A stretch of DNA of 64,000 bases from Lentzea pudingi (GTDB lineage Bacteria > Actinomycetota > Actinomycetes > Mycobacteriales > Pseudonocardiaceae): the NCBI RefSeq assembly GCF_014646255.1, contig NZ_BMNC01000001.1, positions 186,001-250,000 of the forward strand, read 5' to 3'. Position 1 is the stretch's first letter, and each line of letters opens with the position of its first letter. The translations under genes were made by a program, and so were the position numbers. Under the pieces are notes generated by a model. The model was given only the letters and a program-made list of their open reading frames with translations, made no database searches and was not told the origin of the DNA. Below are positions 56,636 through 64,000 of this stretch, in pieces.

Positions 56636-59600
56636 CTACCGCAGTGACTCCAGTTCGGACAGGATCTCCGAGGCCGTGATGGCGTCGGTGGTCAGGGCTT
56701 CGGTGGCGTTGCGCTGGGAGGACCAGTAGCCGTACCCGTTGGCGGAGAACCACAGCTCGGTGAACCTGACCTCGGGGAAGATGTCGATCGCGCCCACCGC
56801 GATGCCGGGGTCGAGGGACGCGACGAGGGCGCCGCCGGTCGGCAGCGGGCGGGTGATCCAGCACTCCACGCCGCCGTCCTGCGGTTCGCCGCGGACCCAG
56901 CCCTTCTTGGTGAGGCTGAGGATCTTGCCGATCGGGAAGTCCGCGTCGCAGTACTTCGTCAGGTGCGGCAGGAGGTCCTCGCCCGGCGGCACCAGGTGCA
57001 GTGGACGGCCCAGCTGGGGGAAGGGTTGGAGGATCTCGTAGTCGGCGAAGACCTCGCCCCAGGCTTCCAGCACGTCCTGGAGGTCCACGGGGTGCGCCAC
57101 CCGGACGGTCGAGGCCTGCGGCAGGATGAACTCGTCGTCGCCGGAGTCGGCGAGCGTGCGGTCCTCGGCCAGGCGGAAGGACTCACCGTCCGCGGTGATC
57201 CACACCAGCCGGCGGACGATGTGCCACAGCAGCGGGTGGCCGGCCAGGACCGTGTGGAACTCCTCGGTGGTCCAGGTGCGTTGGTCGACCATGGCGCGTT
57301 CGAGCCGCTGGATCTGGTCGGACGCGATGGTGCGGACGTCCTTCTTCAGCGCCATGAACCGCTTGTGCTCCAGCGGCGCCTGGTCCTGGTCGTCCTTCGC
57401 GCCAGGCTTCGGGAGGTCCTTGCGGCGCTTGCCGTCCGGGTCGAGGACGTAGGGCTTGAGCTGTTCGTCGAAGCCGACGGTGAACCTGCGCGGGCCGTAG
57501 TCGATCACGAGGCTGGCGGCGTCGTCGAGACCCAGGCGCGGCACGAGGCGGTCGGCGAGCTGGTCACGGGAGAGACCCAGTTCGTCGGCGATCTGGGTGA
57601 CCTTCTCCTGGGCCTTCGTCTTGAGGCCCTTGAACTTCACCTTCTCGGCGATGCTGTTGAGGTGGGACAGCGCGACCTCGGTGCCGATGTCGGCGAGGAC
57701 GTCGAGGCCCGTCACGGCGCGGGCGTGCTGGCTCTCACCCGGCCAGACGCGGATCAGCGGGGACAGCGAGCGGACCGTCGAGTCGTCGCCGAACCAGCCG
57801 AGTGCGGTCAGCGCCCAGCCCTCCTTCGACGGCGCGCCGACCTCCTGCCAGCGCTGGAACACGGCCCAGGCGAACTCCGCCAGCGAACCGGGGTCGAGTG
57901 CCTCGCGGGCGAGTGGCAGCCCGGCGTAGACGTCGCCCGGCTTGGATAGCGCGGCCGTCATCAGCAGGTGCTTCGCCGCCTCGGCGGACAGGGCCTGCCT
58001 GCGGTCGGCCAGCAGGACCTGGGGCAGCAGGCGGGTGTCCGCCCACTCACCGATCGCCGGCAGCTTGGCGGGCAGCACGTCGACCGGGTCGACGGCCAGG
58101 AAGGACTCGAGAGCGGCGGCCGCGGCCGGGCTCGGGGCGAGCGCGACCACGTCCACACCGAGTGCGTGCAGGTGGCGGAGCGCGGTCTCGGCGTTGCGCC
58201 GCTCGGCACCCGCCTTGCCCAGGGCGGCGGGGACGAGGAGGCGCGCGGCCTGCTCGCGGTGCCGGGCGAGCCAGCTCAGCGCGATCTTGCGCACCTGCTT
58301 GAGCCGCACCAGCCAGTCGGCCATCAACGCGGCCACCTCCGGTGTGGCGAAGGGCAGCAGGATGACCGCCGTGCCCGAGCTCCGCTCCGCGATGCGCAGC
58401 AGCGGGGGCAACGCGTCGAAGCCGAACTTCGCCGCCAGCCGCTTGCCCGCCGACTCCGCGCTCCAGCCGAGGTTCGGCTGCCAGTCCGCGAGCAGGTGCC
58501 GCACCTCGTCCTCGGGCGCCCCGACGAGCAGGTCGGCCATGCGGTAACCGATCCGGCCCGCCTTGTACTCCGCCAGCCAGTGCTGCCAGGTCTTGTAGGG
58601 GTGGGTGTCCCAGTGGCCGTCCCTCAGCCACTCCTCCCGCTCGCCCGGCTGCCACGTGATCGACGCGCCGGGCACCGGCAGGTCAGGCACGACCACGGGC
58701 TTCACCGGCGGCTTCCGGTGCAGCCAGGGCGGCGAGGCCAGCACCGGTGGCAACGCCTCCGCCGGAGCCTCCGGCACCACGACCGTCTCGACCTCGACGA
58801 ACCCGGCCGGCGTTTCGAGGTGCGGATACGTCTTGAGGTGCACGCCGAGCAACTGCCGCAGTTCGGCGCTGCGGTCGGCGCGTTCGCCCAGCAACCGGGC
58901 CGCCCGCGCCGGGAACGCGGCCATCATCGACAGCACCGCCGGACGCACGTACTTGGTGTCGATCCGGTCGAGCAGGATGGTGAACGCCTCGTCGCTGGGC
59001 AGCGCCGAGAGCACCTTCAGCACCTGCTTGCGGCGGTCCGAGCGCTGGTACGGGTGGTCGAGCGCGACCGCGAGCAACGGCGCGACCGCCGGGCCCAGCA
59101 CGTAGACCGCCGTGTGCAGCACGACGCTGCTGTTGGACAGCTGCGCGTGCTCGAACTCCTCGAAGGTGGTGGCGCTGCAGGGAAGGACCCACCAGCGGTG
59201 GTTCGAGTTCGGCGTCTGGGCCGCCTCGTGGAACCAGTCTGACCGGCCCGGCATCATGAACGTGCGTGCCAGCTTCGCGTTGACCAGGTCTTGTTCGCCG
59301 AGCCTGGAGAGCACGGCTTCCACCGCGTCGCGTTCGGTGTCGGGCGCGACCGCCAGTGCGTACCGGATCGTCTTGAGCATCTTGCCTTCGACGTTGTCGA
59401 GGTTGATGTGGAGGTAGCTGCGGGACACCACGCGCTCGGGGCCGTACTCGCGTTGCTGTGAGAACCATTCGCGCGCGCAGGCCAGCTTGGTGAACTCGAT
59501 CGTGGCTTCTGTCGCGAACGCCAGGCCGTGGTCGGCGATCCAGGCGTGTGCCGATTGTTCGCCGATGGTGAGGATGACGGCGATCGCTGCCGCGCCCAGG

Positions 59601-60454
59601 GGGTTGGGGTGGCCGGCCAGGTGGTCGCGGGCTGCTTGCACCACGTCGTGGTCGGAGGTGGGTTCGGACAGGATCCGCTCGAGGGTGGTGTCCGTTTGGG
59701 TGGTGTCTGTTTGGGTGGTGGTTCGGCGCCTTGCTTCTTCTGCCAGGGCGGTGTTGACCGCGAACTCCGGGGCGGGGTGGAAGTCGCGTTGGCGGATCAC
59801 GTCGCGCAGCCAGGTTTTGGGCATGGCCCAGGTGTTTTCGTCGGTGGGTGGGGGGAGTTCGGTGGTGGGGGAGGGGGTGTTGGAGTGAGAGGCGGGAGGA
59901 GAGAGGGGCGGGTGAGGCGCTGGGGGAGTGGTGGTGGGCTGGGTGGCGGTCTCGGGTGGGGTGGCGGGGTGGGTGAGGGCGGGGGTGGTGGGGTGGGTGG
60001 CGCTGGCGAGAGTGGTGGCCGGCTGGGGCATGCCGGGGGAGATGGTGGTCGGCTGGGGCGTGCCGGCGGAGGTGGTGGTGGATTGGGTGGCGTCGGCGGG
60101 CTGCGTGCCCGGCGACGTGTCCACCCCGACTGGGGCCGTGGTGGGCTGGCCGGCTGGTCGAGTTGTGGCGGGGGCGGACTGAGGTGCGCCGGCCGGAGAG
60201 ACGGTGGCGGCTGGCGTGGTCACCTCGCCTTCGGTGGTGGTGGTGGTGGCGGCGACTGCGCGGTAGCCCTTCTTCTCCTTTTCTGCCACCAGCTTTGCGA
60301 CGTGCGCCTTCGCTGCCTCTGCGGAGGCCAGGTCCTTGGTCTTGGTCTGGCCGTGCGTGTCGATCCGTCCGAAGCGGACGGTGACCGCGGCGTCGGCCTG
60401 GCTGACCTCCCAGAACTTCGCCGCGCTGCCCGAGACGAGCTCCCACCTGCGCAC
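56636..60454 (-). CDS. WGR-DUF4132 giant protein, paralog B
   Basis: A 1272-residue paralog of A with the same layout: WGR (about 1-65, RRWELVSGSAAKFWEVSQ, VRFGRIDTHGQTKTKDL, AEKEKKGYRA), then a much longer Thr/Pro-rich linker (about 68-210, with repeated TPQPTT/MPQPATT units), a HEAT-like body and a C-terminal DUF4132 region ending TASEILSELESLR. The GTG at 60454 lies seven bases after a GGGAG and matches A and C; the huge open frame further upstream is only an antisense-free shadow of paralog C in another frame. It ends 117 bp before A. Its last 400 residues are far closer to A than the first 800. Confidence 0.87.
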   Translation of the reverse strand: MRRWELVSGSAAKFWEVSQADAAVTVRFGRIDTHGQTKTKDLASAEAAKAHVAKLVAEKEKKGYRAVAATTTTTEGEVTTPAATVSPAGAPQSAPATTRPAGQPTTAPVGVDTSPGTQPADATQSTTTSAGTPQPTTISPGMPQPATTLASATHPTTPALTHPATPPETATQPTTTPPAPHPPLSPPASHSNTPSPTTELPPPTDENTWAMPKTWLRDVIRQRDFHPAPEFAVNTALAEEARRRTTTQTDTTQTDTTLERILSEPTSDHDVVQAARDHLAGHPNPLGAAAIAVILTIGEQSAHAWIADHGLAFATEATIEFTKLACAREWFSQQREYGPERVVSRSYLHINLDNVEGKMLKTIRYALAVAPDTERDAVEAVLSRLGEQDLVNAKLARTFMMPGRSDWFHEAAQTPNSNHRWWVLPCSATTFEEFEHAQLSNSSVVLHTAVYVLGPAVAPLLAVALDHPYQRSDRRKQVLKVLSALPSDEAFTILLDRIDTKYVRPAVLSMMAAFPARAARLLGERADRSAELRQLLGVHLKTYPHLETPAGFVEVETVVVPEAPAEALPPVLASPPWLHRKPPVKPVVVPDLPVPGASITWQPGEREEWLRDGHWDTHPYKTWQHWLAEYKAGRIGYRMADLLVGAPEDEVRHLLADWQPNLGWSAESAGKRLAAKFGFDALPPLLRIAERSSGTAVILLPFATPEVAALMADWLVRLKQVRKIALSWLARHREQAARLLVPAALGKAGAERRNAETALRHLHALGVDVVALAPSPAAAAALESFLAVDPVDVLPAKLPAIGEWADTRLLPQVLLADRRQALSAEAAKHLLMTAALSKPGDVYAGLPLAREALDPGSLAEFAWAVFQRWQEVGAPSKEGWALTALGWFGDDSTVRSLSPLIRVWPGESQHARAVTGLDVLADIGTEVALSHLNSIAEKVKFKGLKTKAQEKVTQIADELGLSRDQLADRLVPRLGLDDAASLVIDYGPRRFTVGFDEQLKPYVLDPDGKRRKDLPKPGAKDDQDQAPLEHKRFMALKKDVRTIASDQIQRLERAMVDQRTWTTEEFHTVLAGHPLLWHIVRRLVWITADGESFRLAEDRTLADSGDDEFILPQASTVRVAHPVDLQDVLEAWGEVFADYEILQPFPQLGRPLHLVPPGEDLLPHLTKYCDADFPIGKILSLTKKGWVRGEPQDGGVECWITRPLPTGGALVASLDPGIAVGAIDIFPEVRFTELWFSANGYGYWSSQRNATEALTTDAITASEILSELESLR

Positions 60455-60543
60455 TGACTGCTCCCTGCTGTTCGATCCGAGGTTGTTGGCGGTGACCGCG
60501 CCGAGCCGGTCTGACGTTGGACGTCGATCAACCGTTCCCGTTG

Positions 60544-63500
60544 TCAGGCGTGCAGTGATTCCAGTTCTGAGATGAGCTCCGAGGCGGTGACCTCGTCCAC
60601 GGGGAAGGTGGCTGGGCCGCCGTCGCGTGGGGGAGACCAGTGGCCGGTGCCGTCCTCGGCGTAGTACAGGGCGCTGAACTTCACCTCGGGGTAGATGTCG
60701 ATCGCGCCGATCGCTATGCCGGGGTCGAGGCAGGCCACCAGGGCGCCGCCGGACGGGAGGGGGCGGGTGATCCACTCCTCCACGCCCGCGTCGAGGGGTG
60801 TGCCGCGCACCCAGCCTCGCTTGGTCAGGCCCAGGACCTTGCCCACGGGCATGGGCAGGCCCACGTACTTCTGCAGTTGGGGAACCGTGTCCTCGTCCGG
60901 GAGGAAGGCGTGGGCTCGCCGGCCAAGCTGGGGGAAGGGTTGCAGGATCTCGTAGTCCGCGAAGACCTCGCCCCAGGCGGGCAGCGTGCCGGTGAGGTCG
61001 ACCGGGTGCGCCACCCGGACGGTGGCGGCCTCGGGAAGGGTGAACTCGGTGTCCTCGGGGGTGGCGAGGGTGTTGTCCTCCGCCAGGCGGAAGGTCCGGC
61101 CCTCGTCGGTGATCCAGACCAGGCGGCGGGCCACGTGCCGGAGCAGGGGGTGGTCGGCGAGGACGGTGTGGAACTCGGCCGCTGTCCAGGTGCGTTGGGT
61201 CGTCATCGCGCCTTCGAGGCGGTGGATCTGGTCGGACGCGACTGTGCGGACGGCCTTCTTCAGTTCGGCGAAGCGCTTGTGCTCGGCCGGTGCGAGTTCT
61301 TGATCGTCCTTCGCGCCCGGTTTGGGGAGGTCGGTGCGGCGCTTGCCGTCCTGGTCGAGGACGTGGGGCTTGAGCTGTTCGTCGAAGCCCACGGTGAACT
61401 GGCGCGGGCCGTAGTCGATCACCAGGGTTGCGGCCTCGTCGAGGCCCAGGCGGGGGACCAAGCGGTCGGACAGTTGGTCGCGGGACAGGCCGAGGGTCGC
61501 GGCGATGGTGGCGACCTTCTCCTGGGCTTGGGCCTTGAGGGCCTTGAACTTCACCCTTTCCGCGATGCCGTTCAGGTGGATGAGGGCCGCCTCGGTGCCG
61601 ATCTGGGCGAGCACGTCGAGGCCCGTCACGGCCTTGGCGTGCGCGTTCTCGCCGGGCCAGGCACGGATGAGCGGGGCGAGGCGGCGCACCGTCTCGTCGT
61701 CGCCGAACCAGCCGAGAGCGGGCAGCACCCAGCCGTCCGCGGTCGGGGTGCCCATGGCCTGCCAGCGGCCGAAGAGCGCCCAGCCGAACTCCGCCAGCGA
61801 CTCGCGGTCGCACGCCTCGACGGCGAGCGGCAGGCCCGGGTAGACGGCATCCGGTTTGGACAGTGCGGCCGTCATCAGGAGATTGGTGACGGCCTGCGCG
61901 GGCAACGCGGCGGTGCGGTCGTGCAGCAGCACCTGGGGGAGCAGGCGCGGGTCCGCCCACTCGCCGATCTCCGGCAGCTTCGCGGGAAGGGCGTCGAGCG
62001 GGTCGACCTCGATCAGCGCGCGGACCGCCGCGCCCGCCTCCTCGCTGACCGCCGTGGCGACGGCGATGACGTCGACACCGGTCTCGTGGTGGAGGTGGCG
62101 GAGAGCAGTCTCCGCGTTGCGGCGTGCCCGGCCCGCTGCGCCCAGGGCCGACGCCAGCAGGAGACGGGCGGCCGTCTCGCGGTGCCGGTCGAGCCAGGCG
62201 GTGGCGTGTGCGCGGGCGGATTTGAGGCGCGTCAACCAGTCCGCCATCTGCGCGGCCACCTCGGCGGTGGCGTACGGAAGCAGCGCCACGCCCGTCCCCT
62301 GCGGGTGGCGTGCCGCGAGCCGCAGCAGCGGGGGCAGTGCGTCCAGCTCGTACCGGGCGGCGATGCGCCTGCCCCAGTTCTCGCTGTCCCAGGTGTCGCG
62401 GGGCACCCACTCGGCGAGCAGAGGACGGGCCAGGTCTTCGGGACCGGCCTCGAACAGCCTGTTGTCGTGGTCGCGGATCTGGCCGGACGTGAGCCAGGCG
62501 GTCAGGACCTCCCAGTTCTGGCGGGAGCTCACAGTGCCGTCGTAGCACCGGATCGCCAGCCATTCCCCGCGCTCTCCCGGCAGCCACGAGAAACTCGGGC
62601 CGGGCGTCGGGACGTCCTTCAGCACCACGGGTTTCGGCTGCGGCCGGCGGCGTGCCCACGGTGGATCGGCGAGCACACCGGGCAGCGCGGACGCCGGTGC
62701 CTCCGGGTGGCGCTGCGACTCCGCCTCGGCGAGCAGTGCGGTGGCGGCCGCGGGCACCTCCAGGCCCGGATGCGCCGACAGGTGGGCGCGCAGCAGCGGC
62801 AGGACATCGGGTTCGGCCGCGCGCGGTCCCAGCAACCGGGCCGCCCGCAGCGGGAACGCCGCCATCGCGGCCAGCAGCGAGGGCAGCACGAACTTCTCCT
62901 GCCGGCGGTCCAGCAGGAGCGCGAACGCCTCGTCCGTCGGCAGGGTGGCGAGCAGCTTCAGCGCGAACTTGCGGCGATCCACGTCGAGGGCGGGTTCGTC
63001 GAGCTCCTCGGCGAGGAACGGCGCGATCGCGGGCCCCAGCGCGTGCAAAACGGTGTGCGTCGTGAGCGGGGACCAGGTGATCCAGCGGTGCTGCAGGGCG
63101 GCGAGCTGCTCCAGCGTGCTCACCGAGCACAACGTCATCCAGTTGGAGGGCGAGCCGGGGGCGTCGGCGTTCGCCTCCTCGAACCAGTCGTGTCGGCCGG
63201 GGACGAGGAAGGCCCGCGCCACCCGGCCGAACCGGCCGTCACCGACCTTCTCCAGCTCGGCGACGGCGGCCTCGTGGGTCTCCGCGTCCGCGACGGCGAA
63301 AGCCGAGCGCAGCAGGATCAGGGACTCGCCGTCGTGCTCGGCCGGGTCGATCTGATGTTCTGGGAACGCGTTCAAATACGCCTTGAACGTCCGGTCGGTG
63401 CGCGAATCGCGGAAGCCACCGAGGAAAAGGGTGCCGAGGCGCACCATCGCCGCGACCGCGAACGGCAGCCCGTACTCCGCGATCAGCCAGTGCACCGTCG

Positions 63501-63999
63501 CCTTGTGCAACTGGGCGACTCGCGCGAGCGCCGCCGCGCCCAGGTGGCTTGGTCGGCCGGCGAGCTGCTCCCGCAACGCGTGCACGACGTCGGCGTCCGA
63601 CCTCTCGTCGGCCAGCACCTCGGCGATCGCGGCGTCGTTGGCGGGAACCCAGTCGCGGAACTCCCGCACGCGAGCGGCGTCCACTGCGAAGCGTGGCAAC
63701 GGATCGAGGCCACGACGGCGCAGCACGTCCCTCATCCGGGGCGCGGGCATCACCCAGGTCTCCTCGGATGGAGGCGCGAGAACGGGGAGAACAGCGGCGG
63801 CGCTCCGGTAGCCCTTCTTCTCCTTGTCCGCCACCAGTTTCGCGGCGTGCGCCTCGGCGGCGGCCTCGGACGGCAGCTCCTTGCGCTGGGTCTGCCCGGC
63901 AGCGCCGAGCCGTCCGAACCGGACGGTGACCACGGCACCGGCCCGCTCGATCTCCCAGAACTTCGCCGAACCACCGGCGACGAGCTCCCACCTGCCCAC
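60544..63999 (-). CDS. WGR-DUF4132 giant protein, paralog C
   Basis: A 1151-residue paralog. WGR (about 1-65: GRWELVAGGSAKFWEIER, VTVRFGRLGAAGQTQRKEL, ADKEKKGYRS) is followed almost directly by the helical body, with only about 12 linker residues, then DUF4132 ending TASELISELESLHA. The GTG at 63999 is one base from the window edge but aligns exactly with the starts of A and B, so the gene is probably complete. It is the most diverged of the three. Promoter and further upstream genes are outside the window. It is 89 bp upstream of paralog B. Confidence 0.85.
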   Translation of the reverse strand: MGRWELVAGGSAKFWEIERAGAVVTVRFGRLGAAGQTQRKELPSEAAAEAHAAKLVADKEKKGYRSAAAVLPVLAPPSEETWVMPAPRMRDVLRRRGLDPLPRFAVDAARVREFRDWVPANDAAIAEVLADERSDADVVHALREQLAGRPSHLGAAALARVAQLHKATVHWLIAEYGLPFAVAAMVRLGTLFLGGFRDSRTDRTFKAYLNAFPEHQIDPAEHDGESLILLRSAFAVADAETHEAAVAELEKVGDGRFGRVARAFLVPGRHDWFEEANADAPGSPSNWMTLCSVSTLEQLAALQHRWITWSPLTTHTVLHALGPAIAPFLAEELDEPALDVDRRKFALKLLATLPTDEAFALLLDRRQEKFVLPSLLAAMAAFPLRAARLLGPRAAEPDVLPLLRAHLSAHPGLEVPAAATALLAEAESQRHPEAPASALPGVLADPPWARRRPQPKPVVLKDVPTPGPSFSWLPGERGEWLAIRCYDGTVSSRQNWEVLTAWLTSGQIRDHDNRLFEAGPEDLARPLLAEWVPRDTWDSENWGRRIAARYELDALPPLLRLAARHPQGTGVALLPYATAEVAAQMADWLTRLKSARAHATAWLDRHRETAARLLLASALGAAGRARRNAETALRHLHHETGVDVIAVATAVSEEAGAAVRALIEVDPLDALPAKLPEIGEWADPRLLPQVLLHDRTAALPAQAVTNLLMTAALSKPDAVYPGLPLAVEACDRESLAEFGWALFGRWQAMGTPTADGWVLPALGWFGDDETVRRLAPLIRAWPGENAHAKAVTGLDVLAQIGTEAALIHLNGIAERVKFKALKAQAQEKVATIAATLGLSRDQLSDRLVPRLGLDEAATLVIDYGPRQFTVGFDEQLKPHVLDQDGKRRTDLPKPGAKDDQELAPAEHKRFAELKKAVRTVASDQIHRLEGAMTTQRTWTAAEFHTVLADHPLLRHVARRLVWITDEGRTFRLAEDNTLATPEDTEFTLPEAATVRVAHPVDLTGTLPAWGEVFADYEILQPFPQLGRRAHAFLPDEDTVPQLQKYVGLPMPVGKVLGLTKRGWVRGTPLDAGVEEWITRPLPSGGALVACLDPGIAIGAIDIYPEVKFSALYYAEDGTGHWSPPRDGGPATFPVDEVTASELISELESLHA

Positions 64000-64000
64000 C

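Noticed and set aside
56636..63130. A single 2164-codon open frame covering paralogs B and C
   Set aside because: Only the part below 60454 matches the WGR-DUF4132 family. The upstream part is Arg/Pro-rich shadow translation of paralog C in another frame, and a ribosome site plus homologous GTG mark the real start.

Overview
The window is about 70% GC, densely coding on both strands, with frequent GTG starts, 1 to 4 bp ATGA/GTGA start-stop overlaps, leaderless-type -10 boxes and secreted carbohydrate enzymes with CBM2 or ricin modules. This points to a soil or plant-associated filamentous actinomycete, most likely Pseudonocardiales (Lentzea/Saccharothrix-like). The genus is inferred; there is no rRNA or tRNA to test it. 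I saw no transposase, tRNA, rRNA or CRISPR array.

Left end (1-4.5 kb, minus strand): a tightly overlapped trans-4-hydroxy-L-proline catabolic operon. In transcription order it has an FAD oxidase subunit, a [2Fe-2S] subunit, an FAD/NAD subunit, a DapA-family deaminase and a proline racemase/hydroxyproline epimerase that runs off the edge. It lies behind an XRE-cupin regulator, with an 18-bp palindrome in the short gap.

4.5-31 kb: mostly single genes. They include a TerB-like protein, a DUF4231 membrane protein, a multidomain GH29 fucosidase, ankyrin and DUF2236 proteins, a CBM2-GH18 chitinase behind a DasR-like operator, and a ricin/beta-helix secreted protein beside a 121-bp palindrome. They continue with an ArsR-SRPBCC pair, alditol oxidase, an O-methyltransferase, a TetR / UvrA-like / siderophore-interacting-protein module, a secreted hydrolase with a decayed tandem copy, a PQQ-propeller protein, an AfsR/SARP regulator and epoxide hydrolase/WYL.

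31-46.4 kb: a PP2C-like phosphatase, Ku, a phosphoesterase, a DUF2185 protein (possibly frameshifted), an overlapping pair of exported enzymes (alpha/alpha-barrel-discoidin and GH97), a permuted papain-like protein, a divergent MFS/TetR pair with a doubled operator, and a winged-helix + TPR pair.

46.4-64 kb (minus strand): the most interesting block. A continuous gene train codes for three tandem WGR-DUF4132 giants (A nearest the rest, then B and C upstream), a MoxR AAA+ ATPase, a DUF5682 protein, a VWA protein and a SWIM zinc-finger protein. The last five genes are joined by 1 to 4 nt overlaps. Gene content and order match the uncharacterised E. coli yehI-yehL-yehM-yehP-yehQ cluster (from memory), but with the WGR-DUF4132 component triplicated. 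Paralogs A and B share a near-identical DNA tract that suggests gene conversion. The likely picture is a MoxR-VWA chaperone machine acting with WGR/DUF4132 recognition proteins and a SWIM protein; its biological role is unknown. Just beyond the 3' end lie two DnaA-box-like sequences and a minisatellite.
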